A stretch of DNA of 64,000 nucleotides from Liquidambar formosana (lineage: Eukaryota > Streptophyta > Magnoliopsida > Saxifragales > Altingiaceae), in NCBI GenBank assembly GCA_039720395.1, contig CM077828.1:24470717-24534716 (forward strand), written 5' to 3'. Of the stretch, positions 34,713 through 46,290 are shown in pieces. A program made the position numbers and the translations under genes. How positions within the stretch are numbered: the stretch's first letter is position 1; each line of letters starts with the position of its first letter. The notes under the pieces were generated by a model that did not search any database, was not told where the DNA came from, and saw nothing but the letters and a program-made list of their open reading frames with translations.

Positions 34713-37397
34713 ATGAATTCTATGATCCATCAAAAGTTCCAGACTAGAATCTCAGTCTCCGCTCACAAATTCATATCGTCCCTTGCCGTTGTTGCTGAAA
34801 ACCCATCAAATTTTTATGGCAGACAGGATCCCAATCTCTCCCCTTTTAACCCTTTTCACTTCTTCAATGACTATGCAAAATCTAGATGGTATACAATCAA
34901 AGATACAAAAATGATGCATGCCCACTTGATCAAAACGGATGTTTTACATTCTGATATCTTTGTAACGAATTCTTTAATGGATTGGTACTGTAAATCTGCC
35001 GCTATGGGTGATGCCCTTAGGTTGTTTGATAAAATTTCTCACCCAAATATTATTTCTTGGAACATCATCATTTCGGGGTACAACAATAACTTATTATTCG
35101 ATTGTTCATGGAGAATATTTTGTAGGATGTATTTGTCGGGATTTGATCCTAATCAGTTCACCTATGGGAGTGTTCTTTCGGCTTGCGCAGCATTGCAGTC
35201 TCCAGTTTCTGGTAAGCAGGTTTATTCACTTGCATTGAAAAATGGGTTATATTCGAATGGTTATGTTCGGGCTGGAATGATAGATTTGTTTGCAAAGTGT
35301 TGCAGTTTTGAGGATGCTTTGAGGGTGTTTCATGATTTTTTGTGTGAGAATGTGGTTTGTTGGAATAGTATAATTTCCGGGGCTGTCAGAAATGGGGAGA
35401 ATTGGGTAGCTTTAGATATTTTTTGCCAAATGTGTCGTGGGTTTTTAGTTCCAAATAGTTTTACATTTTCGAGCATTTTAACTGCTTGTGCTAAAGTTGA
35501 AGAACTTGAGATGGGAAAAGGGTTTCAAGGTTGGGCGATTAAGTGTGGTGCAGGAGAAGATGTCTTTGTGGGGACTGCTATCATTGATTTGTATGCCAAA
35601 TGCGGTGATATGGATGAAGCTGTAAAGGAATTCTGGCGGATGCCAAATCGCAATGTAGTTTCTTGGACTACAATTATTACTGGTTTTGTGCAGAAGGATG
35701 ATTCTATTTCTGCACTTCAATTCTTCAAAGAAATGAGGACAATCAGGGAGGAAATAAACAATTATACTGTTACTAGTGTACTCACTGCTTGTGCTAAATC
35801 CGCTATGTTTGAAGAGGCAATCCAAATTCATTCCTGGATAGTAAAAGCTGGGTTTCATTCGGATTCATCTGTGAGGGCTTCTTTGATCAATATGTACTCA
35901 AAAATAGGAGCAGTTGATTTATCTGAGATGGTGTTTAGAGAAATGGATAATATAAAGAACTTGGGTACTTGGGCTGCTATGATATCTGCTTTAGCCCAGA
36001 AAAAGAGTTCTCGAAGGGCTATAGAATTGTTTCAGAGAATGTTTAGGGAGGATCTGAAACCTGATAAGTTTTGTAGTTCCAGTGTCTTGAGTATTGTAGA
36101 CTGCTTAATTTTTGGTCGACAAATTCACTGCTACGCACTTAAAACTGGGTTGGCTTTTGATGTTTCTGTGGGTAGCTCTCTTTTCACAATGTACTCAAAG
36201 TGTGGTAGTTTAAAGGAATCTTATGAAGTTTTTGAGCAAATGCTTAACAAAGACAATGTTTCATGGGCTTCAATGATTGCTGGTTTCACAGAACATGGCT
36301 ACGGAGATCAGGCCATTCTGTTGTTTAGAGAGATGCTGTTTGAAGAAACTAGACTTGATGAAATGACTATTACTGCAATTCTAACTGCATGTTCTAGTCT
36401 TCATTCCTTACAGAAAGGTAAAGAAATTCATGGGTATGCTCTTCGTGCAGGAGTTGGCAAAGAGATACTTGTTGGTGGTGCACTTGTAACTATGTACTCA
36501 AAATGTGGTGCCTTAGATTTAGCAAGGAGGGTATTTGACATGATGCCCCAAAAAGATCATGTCTCATGCTCTTCACTGGTTTCAGGTTATGCCCATAGTG
36601 GTTACATTGAAGAGGCACTATTGCTCTTCCATGAAATACAGATGGCTGGCCTGGGGATTGACTCCTTCACCATTTCATCTGTTCTGGGGGCTGTTGCGCT
36701 TTTAAATAGATCAAACATTGGTATTCAATTGCATACCCATGTCACCAAATTGGGCTTGGATTTAGAAGTTTCTGTTGGCAGTTCACTAGTTACGATGTAC
36801 TCAAAATGTGGAAGCATTGAAGATTGCCGTAAAGTGTTTGATCAGATTGAGAAACCCGATTTGATCGGTTGGACGGCTATGATTGTGAGCTATGCTCAAC
36901 ACGGAAAAGGTGCGGAGGCTTTAAGACTCTACGAGCTTATGAAGGAAGAAGGAATCAAACCCGATTCAGTGACTTTCGTTGGGGTTTTATCTGCTTGTAG
37001 CCATAATGGTTTAGTTGAGGAAGGCTATTTCCATCTGAATTCAATGACCAAAGATTACGGAATTGAGCCAGGTTACCGTCACTATGCCTGTATGGTGGAC
37101 CTTCTTGGTCGGTCAGGAAGATTGGAGGAGGCCAAAAGGTTTATCAACAATATGCCTATTGAACCTGATGCTTTGGTATGGGGAACACTGCTTGCTGCTT
37201 GCAAAGTACATGGGGATATTGAGCTTGGAAGGCTAGCAGCCAAAAAGGTGTTCGAGTTGGAGCCATGTGACTCTGGAGCTTATGTCTCCTTGTCAAATAT
37301 TTGTGCAGATGTGGGCCAGTGGGAAGAAGTCCTGAAGATCAGAAGCCTGATGAATGGAACTGGGGTTAGAAAAGAACCTGGATGGAGTTTTGTGTGA
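34713..37397 (+). CDS. OTP87: E-type PPR protein (OTP87-like), organellar RNA editing factor
   Basis: A single exon of 894 aa with a long PLS array, about residues 65-820. Repeats include 'VGGALVTMYSKCGALDLARR' and 'PDLIGWTAMIVSYAQHGKGA'. It ends with an E domain ('LVWGTLLAACKVHGDIELG' to 'RKEPGWSFV') and has no DYW domain. E-type proteins select editing sites and recruit a DYW deaminase in trans. The first 50 residues are rich in Ser, Arg and hydrophobics ('MNSMIHQKFQTRISVSAHKF'), fitting an organelle presequence. Length and neighbourhood resemble Arabidopsis At1g74600/OTP87, a mitochondrial editing factor; this assignment is from memory. Its upstream region is occupied almost entirely by two transposable elements. 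Confidence 0.93.
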   Translation: MNSMIHQKFQTRISVSAHKFISSLAVVAENPSNFYGRQDPNLSPFNPFHFFNDYAKSRWYTIKDTKMMHAHLIKTDVLHSDIFVTNSLMDWYCKSAAMGDALRLFDKISHPNIISWNIIISGYNNNLLFDCSWRIFCRMYLSGFDPNQFTYGSVLSACAALQSPVSGKQVYSLALKNGLYSNGYVRAGMIDLFAKCCSFEDALRVFHDFLCENVVCWNSIISGAVRNGENWVALDIFCQMCRGFLVPNSFTFSSILTACAKVEELEMGKGFQGWAIKCGAGEDVFVGTAIIDLYAKCGDMDEAVKEFWRMPNRNVVSWTTIITGFVQKDDSISALQFFKEMRTIREEINNYTVTSVLTACAKSAMFEEAIQIHSWIVKAGFHSDSSVRASLINMYSKIGAVDLSEMVFREMDNIKNLGTWAAMISALAQKKSSRRAIELFQRMFREDLKPDKFCSSSVLSIVDCLIFGRQIHCYALKTGLAFDVSVGSSLFTMYSKCGSLKESYEVFEQMLNKDNVSWASMIAGFTEHGYGDQAILLFREMLFEETRLDEMTITAILTACSSLHSLQKGKEIHGYALRAGVGKEILVGGALVTMYSKCGALDLARRVFDMMPQKDHVSCSSLVSGYAHSGYIEEALLLFHEIQMAGLGIDSFTISSVLGAVALLNRSNIGIQLHTHVTKLGLDLEVSVGSSLVTMYSKCGSIEDCRKVFDQIEKPDLIGWTAMIVSYAQHGKGAEALRLYELMKEEGIKPDSVTFVGVLSACSHNGLVEEGYFHLNSMTKDYGIEPGYRHYACMVDLLGRSGRLEEAKRFINNMPIEPDALVWGTLLAACKVHGDIELGRLAAKKVFELEPCDSGAYVSLSNICADVGQWEEVLKIRSLMNGTGVRKEPGWSFV

Positions 37398-40300
37398 GAT
37401 ACAATTATGACTGGTAAATCTCCATATCTTGTCCTATTCATTGCTCTGCTTCGAATTACATACTGGTTAGGCATGTGTTGATGGTCTTATGGACAAGTTT
37501 ACTCCTTATGACCTCATTGTGATAAGTAGGGTTCCAACTCTTAAATTCAGGTTTCATCTTTTGTTTTAATCTTTAAAGTTTGGGGAATTGGGGCCCACGA
37601 GTATCTACTTTCTCCTAACCTGTGTGGTTGAAATAGTTATTGTACAATAGTAGTACTGAGTACTGATTTATTATTACATCCAACTTCCTCACTCAAAAGT
37701 AGAAAAGCTTCTCACTGTAAATCAATTTGATAAGGTAAAGCACTTGTTTGCAGAATAATCAGTCAACATCTCACTAGAATGGGGCTGAAATCCCCCAGCA
37801 AACTGGGCATGTTGAAGTTGAGCTAAATGGAATTTTATCGGATGGAAAGTTTCCCAGTTGGTTATACATGCGGGGGGAAGAGCATTAAGGTCCATGCAGT
37901 AAGGTTTCAGGTGAAGATAAGTTTCTTTAAAAGCTTGCTTAGGCCAAGAAAACTTGGCATCCCTTTCAAAAATGTAAGTCCTGAAACACCCCTTATCTAC
38001 TCTTTAATTCATAGAGTTTCATATTCAAACATATTAGTTGAGTTACATATTTTGATTTACAAGAATTTGGAGGCTGCAGAAATCATCGTGCTAAAACATG
38101 GAACTTTGTCTCATTGATTGAAGATATGTTGGTTTATCAAGGAAAATTTAATTAATCCTTTTTCATTTCTTCATTCATATCTATTATACTGCAATTTGAA
38201 CTATTATATCTGTTTATCCAAAGAATCCATCTAAAGCTATGACAGTTTGAGAAGTGAGCCCAGCTCTTGATTCATTGGCATTTGATATCTTAAAATGGGC
38301 AAGTTTATCCCAATATTGGCCACCTTTAAAAGTTTAAAACACTAATTAGTGAGAGTTTGTTAATTGAGATACAAACATGTGCAAGAGGAGCATAAGATGT
38401 TGATTGGACAAAAACATACGGTGTTAATTTTACCATATAATTGTGGACAATGTTACATTGATGTTTCAAACTGTGAGAATTACCCATGTCAAACACATAC
38501 GACATGGGTGGGTTTGGATATGTGTTCGATAGGCTTATTGTTGGACATGTATCCAATGGGGCCGTTGTACAAAAGAAGAGGGGAGCATATTCTTAGTTCA
38601 CTATAGGTTCAGCTATATCTTGATATTTTAATACCAATGAAAGTAGACATGTTCAACACATTATGTAACATAGGTACTTCATAACCATCACAAAATAATT
38701 TCTTTCTGTATTTAATTATTTTTATAGTCTGATTTGATTTTATCGTATGAATGTTCTACTCAAATATCTTCCAAGGAATATTTGCAGTTCTTTTACTTGT
38801 TTTCTTTTATTCTTGTGTTTGAAGTACAAAGGGAGAGTGGAGAATCACTGTTGATATCAAAGGGGAGAGTAAGATTGGTAAGAAATCATATTTTATTTTC
38901 TGAATTATAATGCATATATGAGGATGTTCATTTTTTTTTTCTTTTTTGTGAATAGGCATCATAGGGCTTCTTTATGTCACAGGTCGGGTCTCCAACCCAA
39001 AAAGCTAGCCCAACAGAGGCGTTGGTGGGCCCCACCCTGCCTACCTGTCCACACTCCATACCCCTCGCGAGTCATATACGCCCTTGGTATCCCATGGGCT
39101 CAAGCGCTTGGCGTAGTTATACGCGACCATCCACAAGGCTAGCCCATTAAGTGGAGTTGCCCTCCCCACTTATATGCCCAAGACTCCCCCAATGCCTATC
39201 CATAATATTAAAATTGAATAATTGTATTTCAGTTTTATCCTGTTTATTTGGGAATACAAGGGATGCCACAAGAGTTTTCAAGCTCACAATTGCAGTAGCT
39301 GGATAATTTTATTGACCAAAGCACTCTTCACAACCCAACTTTCTTTACTGTGTAAGCAAGAAACTCCTTACAGTCACCTTTCGCAGGTTTCACAAATTAA
39401 CGGGCAATATAACACTCGTCTCCTATTCAGAGCTACAATACACCACTTATAAAACATTTGCATTCATGTATGAGTTGTCGCGATGCTCAGGTAATATACA
39501 TGCAGTAAGTTTGCAAAGGGTCAAGGAAGTTCCATCATAAGGATCCAATTGCAATCTTCAGCCTCAGTATGCCCTTCACCTCTTTCTTCTATTGCATTTG
39601 GAATATTTTTCCTGACAAAATAAAGTTGAAATCATAAGAATCCAACAATTTAATCGAAAGAATTAGTCTCTCTTTGCTACAAGTTTTTTCAGGGAACTGA
39701 AAGTAGCAAGTTTCTCCTTTAACAAAGTAATTAAAAGGCAGCCATTTTTTTCCCCCTTAAGCAACAAATGGAGGGGTTATATGAAGCTTCTTTCTATAGT
39801 ACATCTCCTGGTCATCTGTACTAGGGAGGACGAACATGCACTTGATAGTTACCCAAGAAATTATTTTGAGACCTTCAGCAGAGCTAAAACCACAATGGAC
39901 TTCTTGTTAACCATGGGACTTGTCTTTAGCTCAATGGAGGATTTAGAAGTTCAGATGAAGAAAAAGACTTTTCCAAGTAATAAAAAAAAAAAATCATGAG
40001 TTGGGGAGCGCAATAATGCAACTGACAAACAGTCAATCAGTCGTATATTGGCTCAATATAGCTCACCACATGCAGAGCAAACATGACAGCTTCTATTACA
40101 GTCGATCAATTAGGATCGATAGCAATTATCTAAGACCAAATATATAGCCAATACTTGTATTCGCGACAAAGGAGAGGAAGCATTGTTTTCTGAACTTCAA
40201 TGTAATTTACTACACATGAAAAGGGAGCAAGCAGCTTTACTACTTTTAGCATGAAAAGAAAAAAAAGATACTCCGTACTAAATTTGTGGATAGGAATCTT

Positions 40301-42491
40301 AAATAAAGCATCATCCTTCAAAAATCTTCTTTAGATTGGACAAACACAGCCTTCTCATCCAAAGCCCAAAAGTCCAAGTTGTGGGGTTATTAATCCTCAT
40401 TCATCACCATTTGGCTTTAACTTGTTCAATTGACAACGCAATTAAGGGCACTAGGGGGACCCCCAACAATTATGACAAAAAAAATATTGTTCATATATCC
40501 ATAGACAAAAATTAATGCAGATAATATGTAAAATATTTTTACATATAAAGAAAGCTATATGCACATAATTACTTCCACCCTTGTAACATAATTACCATTA
40601 ACATCATTCAAGATCAAACATCTAGTCACTTAGTCATCATCTGTTATCCATCATGGTTTCTCAAAATGATCCTTCAATTTCTAGGACAATAGACACTGAC
40701 TATACGTATACACATAACCATGCACCAGCATATGCAAGACTTTTAGTCTTGACAAGGCCATTATTACACATGTTCTCAAGTTTTCTCAAAATGATTTTAT
40801 AGCAGTTATTAACAGCATAAGCCAAGCAAAAATTACGTCATCTTGAAATATAAGAGTCACGTATTACATGGCCAATTTTGCCATTGTTTTCATTAGAACA
40901 ATACACATTCCATTATTATTTTTTATCTAGAACTTTATATTACATTAATGATATTATATCATAGTTATCACTTAATTATGAAGACTTTGACATTTTAATA
41001 ATAAACATCCAAAAAGTATAAAATCTGGACAATAATGATTATTAACAGCCCCAACTATTACAAAATTACTAACATCATTTTAAACAGTGAACATACCAGT
41101 AAAGATTTCATATGGGGTTGCTCCCTGTCTCCCACAATATAGTTTTCTTGACAGAGGTGTCTTATGCAATACTTTTTTATAACGGAACCCATCATATGAA
41201 CAGCTGAAACTCAAAATTTACAATTTTTTGCATAGCACATTGTGCACAGATTGAGAAGCAGAACATGACTCGTGATGCATTAGTACTTCTGCCATTTTGT
41301 TTATGTTCACTTATCAAAGGTTATAAGGTTCCCCGCAATAAAATGTGATTTGCAAGTTCTTTCCTTTTTTTGAAAAAGCTATCCAGAAAGCACAAGATTG
41401 CCCTTGCCAAACCTAATATATTTCAAACATTTTATACCAAATTAATTCTAAAATCCATATCCGTGGAGGGAATTCATAACTGTATTTTCTTTAGTCAACT
41501 AGGAGAGCAACTTTTAGTGCATCTTGAGTTTTTCCTCACAGATCCTCTGAAAAAGTTTTAAAAAAAAAAAAACAATATTTTTGAACAATTAACCTACATC
41601 AAGGTTTCAAACTTCAGGTCTGTGAAGATTAGGTCACTTATAGGAAAAGGAATTAATTTATGAAATTTACTGAAGCTTACTTATATCTGAAACCTCAATC
41701 TGGGGCTAACAAAGTTGTTAACTTTGATATCTGGCAAATATTTGATTGCTTCAGAACTTGAAATTTATTGTGGAAGCATACAAAGTTTAAAACCATGACC
41801 TAGGCGAGGTGATAAGTTTGATTATTGAAAGGCCACCCACATGACTCTTGAGTACTCAAATAAGAACTTAATATCTAGTTTTGATAAAGATGTGATTGTA
41901 TCTGAAAATAGAACAATACCTCAAACCTGCCACTTTATGATTGTAGGTCCATTGAGTCTCTTTATAAACTTTGGTTAGACCTGAAACGCCCAAGAACCAC
42001 TAAATTACAGTCTGAGCATTATTTGCAGAACATAAGTTAACAGGTAGCAAACCAAATGTACCCCAGGATTACCATGTATTCTGCTGTAACTTCTTTTCAA
42101 ATGCCACTAGATTCCACTATGTAACAACCTTGTACTTTAAATCTTGATGCTTACAATTTTTTCATTTTGATGCAGATTTTTGTGCAGCATTCTCCATTTC
42201 ACAATCAAGATATCAAAAAAATCTTTCTGGAATGAACATAACGCCTTCTTGCTCCTTCCTCAATGTCTGCACTTAACAGCAGCCAGGCATCTAGTTTGTT
42301 GAGATTAAAATGTGACCCAGGACTACCATGTATTCTGGAGTAACTTCTTTTCAAATGCTACTGGAGCCCACTATCTAACAGCTTTGAACTTGAAGGCAAT
42401 TTTGGGTTTGATGTAGATTAGAGTTTAACATTCTCCTTTCTATCTTTTCTGTTTCTCTTAATTGCGAAAATGTACCATTCTCCCCTTGCAA
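37398..42491. other. Five-kb spacer between two PPR genes
   Basis: No gene can be supported. 37398-38200 is the likely 3' UTR and flank of the E-type PPR. 38930-39190 is a GC-richer repeat ('tcacaggtcgggtctccaac', 'aaggctagcccatta'), related to a fragment at 18647-18690, so it is a dispersed repeat. 39950-41120 is AT-rich without structure. 42060-42260 and 42310-42545 are tandem copies (separate entry). Short open frames at 37827-38117 and 38364-38606 have no domain and poor coding character. Confidence 0.5.
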
Positions 42492-42545
42492 TCAAGATGG
42501 TAATGAACTAGTTCTGTTATCATAAGAACACCTTCCTGGAAGCTT
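42060..42545 (-). repeat. Tandem duplication at the 3' end of the P-class PPR gene
   Basis: 'cccagga.taccatgtattct' starts near 42062 and again at 42315, about 254 bp apart. Both are followed by 'gtaacttcttttcaaatgc' and later by 'caatcaagat'. The right-hand copy includes the stop codon and last codons of the minus-strand PPR gene (42492 onward). The left-hand copy has a diverged version of them ('tctttctggaatgaaca'). So the end of the gene and its 3' UTR were duplicated. Confidence 0.7.
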
Positions 42546-44807
42546 TTTCTTCAGTAACTTCTTATCTCTAATGCCATCATATAGAAGTTCGTATGCATAA
42601 TAAGTTATATGGCACTTCTTCAATAAGTCTTCCACAACAATCTTAGGTGCTGCTATCTCCCTTTTATTAGCCTCAAAAATTGTGTTCACAACCTCGGGAA
42701 CAATACCCTTGCATGCCATAAGGTGGATGATACCAACTGCCTCACAAACTCTATGCTTCACACAAAGACAGTTTATCACCCGTCCAAATGTTGCCAGTGA
42801 TGGAATGAACCCCTTCTCTATCATTTCCAGGAGAAAATTGTACCCAGAATCAATGTTTCCCGTCTTGCAGAAGCCGTCGATCATAACTCGGTAAGTATAA
42901 TCGTCTGGGGCACAGCCTTTATCACTCATCTCGTTGAAAAGTTTTTCTGCCATATTGACACTTAACTTCTCACAAAATGCATTGATCATGATATTATATG
43001 TTGCTGTCGTATAAGAACATTTCTGTTGTTGTTCCATTTTCCTAAATAGCTGGTAGGCTTCGTCCAAATCACCACTCTCACAAAACCCATTAATCATTGT
43101 TCCAAAACTAACAACATCAGGAATCAGACCTTTGTTTTCCATTTCCTCAAGCAAGTCCAAAGCTTCTTTCATATTTCGAGCTTTGCACAAGCTTTCAATA
43201 AGTATATTATATGTGATAATGTTGGGAACACACCCCTTCTCCATTGCTTTGAAAGTCTCCTTTACATCTTCAGACTTTGAAGTCTTACAGAGCCCATTCA
43301 ACAAGGTGTTATGCGTGATCACATCTGGACTAACACCATGGTCCCACATTCTGTTGACAATCTCAATTGCATTGTCCAACTTCAACTGTTTACAATAACC
43401 AGCAATCAGTGTATTAAAGGTAAAAATGTCAGGAAGATACCCCTTTGCTATAGCATCATTCATAAGGTTACTGGCGTCAGATACACAACCCATCTTGCAC
43501 AACCCATTTATAACTATATTGTAAGTACAAATATTGGGGCTGCAACCATCTTCTGACATCTCATTCATTAGCTGCAGGGCTTGCAAGATAAGTCCCTGCT
43601 GAGATAACCCTTTGACTAATGTGTTGTAGAGAACAATGTTAGGCTTCAACCCCTTCCCCATTGCCTCCCTAAATACAGCCATGGTCCGGTCTATGTCACC
43701 ATCCTGGCATAACCCATTAATTAGGGAGCAATATGTGAACTCATCAGGCACAAACCCCTTGAAGACTGCATCATTGAGAACTTTATCAGCATTTTCTATC
43801 ATGCCCAGTTTGCAATATCCATCAATAATAGTGTTGTAGGTGAAACCATCAGGCTCAAACCCTTCATTCACCATTTTATGCAAATATCTTTCAGCTTCCA
43901 CAACCTTAAAGTTCTTACACAAGCCACAGATAAGAGTATTGTAAGTGATAACATCAGGAGTGAGACCTTCTCTAGTTACACTATCCAACAAACTGACAGC
44001 CTCATCAAGCACGCCCTTTTTGCAAAGGCCTTGAATGAAGATATTGAATGTAAACAAGTTTGGAGACACTCCCCTCTTGAGAACCTTGTTGAAAAGCCTT
44101 TCACTTTCTTGGACATCTCCCTTCTTACAAAGTGTGTGTATAAGCTTATTAAATGTTGCTATATCAGGACAAATACCTACCCTAAGCATCTCATTGAACA
44201 ATTCATATGCCTCAACTCTATAATTTCCATCATAAAACCCACCTATCACTGTACAATAAGCAACCGCATTGAACTCACACCCTTGGGAAGGCATATTATT
44301 AAGAAGCCTCAGAGCGGCATGAGGCCTACTCATCCTACAAAAGGACTTTATCCTAATTGTGAAGGTGTACACATCAGGAACAATCCCTTTACCTTTCATT
44401 CTCATATACACTTTGTGGGCTTGATCAAAATACTCATATTCGACCAATATATTCATGATAGCATTATAGGACTGAACAGATGGCTCACAGTTATAGAAGT
44501 CCATCCTCTCGAAAACATCAACAGCTTCTTGAACCTTTCCCTTCCTCCCATAGTTCCTCATAGCCCCAATATACACTCCTTCTAATAAACTATTATTGAT
44601 ATTCATCCTCATCTCCGTGATGACATCTTCCATAGCCTCATACTCCCCATGAAACCCAAGTTTTTCAATCATGCATTTATAGGTTAACAAAGTATGCTTG
44701 AACCCATCTTCATTCTTGGCTGAGTTAAACATTTCTAGTGCTTTGAGAGGATTCTTCTGATATTTTACAACCGCGGCTACATGTTTAGGAAGTAAAGTGG
44801 GACTCAT
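42492..44807 (-). CDS. P-class PPR protein
   Basis: A single exon of 771 aa with about 19 consecutive 35-residue P-type repeats, from near residue 40 to 700. Typical repeats are 'PDVITYNTLICGLCKNFKVV' and 'PNICTYNIVINGLCKMG'. It has no E or DYW extension. The basic tail 'DKKLLKKKLPGRCSYDNR' closes the protein. P-class proteins bind organellar RNA to stabilise 5' or 3' ends, promote translation or aid splicing. The start 'MSPTLLPKHVAAVVKYQKNP' lacks a long presequence. Size and neighbours recall Arabidopsis At1g74580. Repeats 2-19 are very regular, so RNA-code prediction should be feasible. Confidence 0.95.
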   Translation of the reverse strand: MSPTLLPKHVAAVVKYQKNPLKALEMFNSAKNEDGFKHTLLTYKCMIEKLGFHGEYEAMEDVITEMRMNINNSLLEGVYIGAMRNYGRKGKVQEAVDVFERMDFYNCEPSVQSYNAIMNILVEYEYFDQAHKVYMRMKGKGIVPDVYTFTIRIKSFCRMSRPHAALRLLNNMPSQGCEFNAVAYCTVIGGFYDGNYRVEAYELFNEMLRVGICPDIATFNKLIHTLCKKGDVQESERLFNKVLKRGVSPNLFTFNIFIQGLCKKGVLDEAVSLLDSVTREGLTPDVITYNTLICGLCKNFKVVEAERYLHKMVNEGFEPDGFTYNTIIDGYCKLGMIENADKVLNDAVFKGFVPDEFTYCSLINGLCQDGDIDRTMAVFREAMGKGLKPNIVLYNTLVKGLSQQGLILQALQLMNEMSEDGCSPNICTYNIVINGLCKMGCVSDASNLMNDAIAKGYLPDIFTFNTLIAGYCKQLKLDNAIEIVNRMWDHGVSPDVITHNTLLNGLCKTSKSEDVKETFKAMEKGCVPNIITYNILIESLCKARNMKEALDLLEEMENKGLIPDVVSFGTMINGFCESGDLDEAYQLFRKMEQQQKCSYTTATYNIMINAFCEKLSVNMAEKLFNEMSDKGCAPDDYTYRVMIDGFCKTGNIDSGYNFLLEMIEKGFIPSLATFGRVINCLCVKHRVCEAVGIIHLMACKGIVPEVVNTIFEANKREIAAPKIVVEDLLKKCHITYYAYELLYDGIRDKKLLKKKLPGRCSYDNRTSSLPS

Positions 44808-45359
44808 TCCTAACCTATGACCTAATAAATGGCTTCATCAAAATCCATCAGACCATTTGAGTTAGTTGATGGAAACCTAAACCTTCTTTTCACTTGCTTC
44901 AAGCTTCACTACTGAGAATCTCAAATCCTACATAGAAGAGAGAACCCATAAATGCAATTCTTTCAAATACAATTCAAATAAATGCAATGGAAAATATGCT
45001 TTACATGGGTAAATGAAAAACCCAATGTCTTTGTCTGGTTTCCGAGAAAATTGTAGGAAAAAAGGGAAATTTGACTTATCCATGATTGGAAGTTCTACAA
45101 TTTTTAGCTGAATTGTTTTTTCTCCCTCTCTCTCGTTGTTTTTTCAGGAACGAAAACATTGAAAAATATGGACATCAAATTTCCTTTTTACTTACTTCCC
45201 TCCGTTTTCTCAGCAACCAAACAAAACCAAATCAGAAACTGCAATCAATAACCTCAACCCTTCTTGAAAATTTCTTAAGAGCAGAGATAAAGAGAGAATT
45301 TAGAAAATAATTACCTAAAATATCCTTATCAAAAAAAATAATAATAATAATTACCTAAA

Positions 45360-45560
45360 ATATGCGAACGATGACGTCGGAGCTGGAATGCGTACGCTCG
45401 CCGGAGATCGCCGGGAATGGGGACGCCTAGAAGAGGTCGACGTCGAGGTGCAACGGTTGTGGTGGACTAGGGTTTTGAATGCAAGGATTGCAGAGAAAGA
45501 GGCTTGGCCCTTGGCTCCTCTGAAAGCTTGGTCCCAGCGCGCTCCAGACTCCACAGTGTT
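45360..45560 (-). other. GC-rich island, possible 5' exon
   Basis: About 200 bp are clearly richer in G+C and CpG ('cgctcgccggagatcgccgg') than anything within 2 kb. The minus strand is open from 45554 ('MESGARWDQAFRGAKGQASF') to 45351, 67 codons, and the plus strand is also open over part of it. It may be a first, partly non-coding exon of the minus-strand PPR gene, or a decayed exon of another gene. I recognise no domain. Confidence 0.3.
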
Positions 45561-45631
45561 GTACAGTTTACTGAGTAGATTCCGTAAATATTTATTTTAT
45601 TTATTTATTTTGTAAAATGTGGTCTTCCAAG

Positions 45632-46290
45632 TAGAGGTGCAACTTGGTCCACGGAATTTCGAGGACCTGATCGTTCTGAACAATTCGGTTTGGTTTGATT
45701 CGGAACAGACAGTGTTTTATTTGGAACTTTGGAATTTTTTAAAAAGCCGAATTTTTTTGGTTCAAGACTCGGTTTGGGGGTGTTCAAAACCGTCTAGACC
45801 GAATTCCCGAACTGAATTCCCAAATCGAAAATCGGCGATGTATAATATTATATATTTATATGTATAAATAAATAAGTAAATAACCCTCATTCAATCATTT
45901 GACTTTTGCCTAAAATAAAAAATAAAAAAAATAAATAACTCTTATTCACTATTATGAATGAATCAATGAATTATAATTAATGATTATGTATTTATGACTT
46001 TATAACTTTATGTAACTCATTTTGCGGAAGAGTGGGTATATGTAAATCCTTGATGGCTGAGTGCAAATGTGCAATGAAGTAGTCAATTTTTGTGGCTAAG
46101 TAGTTATTTTTACTCAAAGAAAACAAATTAATAAATACCGAGAACCGGACAGTTCTAGACCAGTATTTTTTGGTGTGGTATGGTCTGGGACAATGTACAA
46201 ATCGGTTCGATTCCAATTCCATTTTTCAAATCCCAAATTAATTTGAGACGGTTCAAAAATGCCTTTGTCCTGTACCGAGTTGCACCCCTA
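45632..46290. mobile_element. hAT-like non-autonomous element
   Basis: Ends are inverted: TAGAGGTGCAAC on the left and GTTGCACCCCTA on the right, the 'TAGGGGTG' type common in hAT elements. The flanking octamers 'cttccaag' and 'tatccaac' agree at five contiguous positions (tccaa), consistent with a decayed 8-bp target duplication. The 659-bp interior has many 'ccgaattc/aatcggttcg' motifs and no transposase frame. Confidence 0.6.

Noticed and set aside
37827..38117. 96-codon open frame after the E-type PPR gene
   Set aside because: No recognisable domain, no homologous neighbour and composition like the surrounding spacer.
43878..44585. 235-codon plus-strand open frame
   Set aside because: It lies entirely inside the minus-strand P-class PPR gene; its composition and lack of any domain mark it as antisense.
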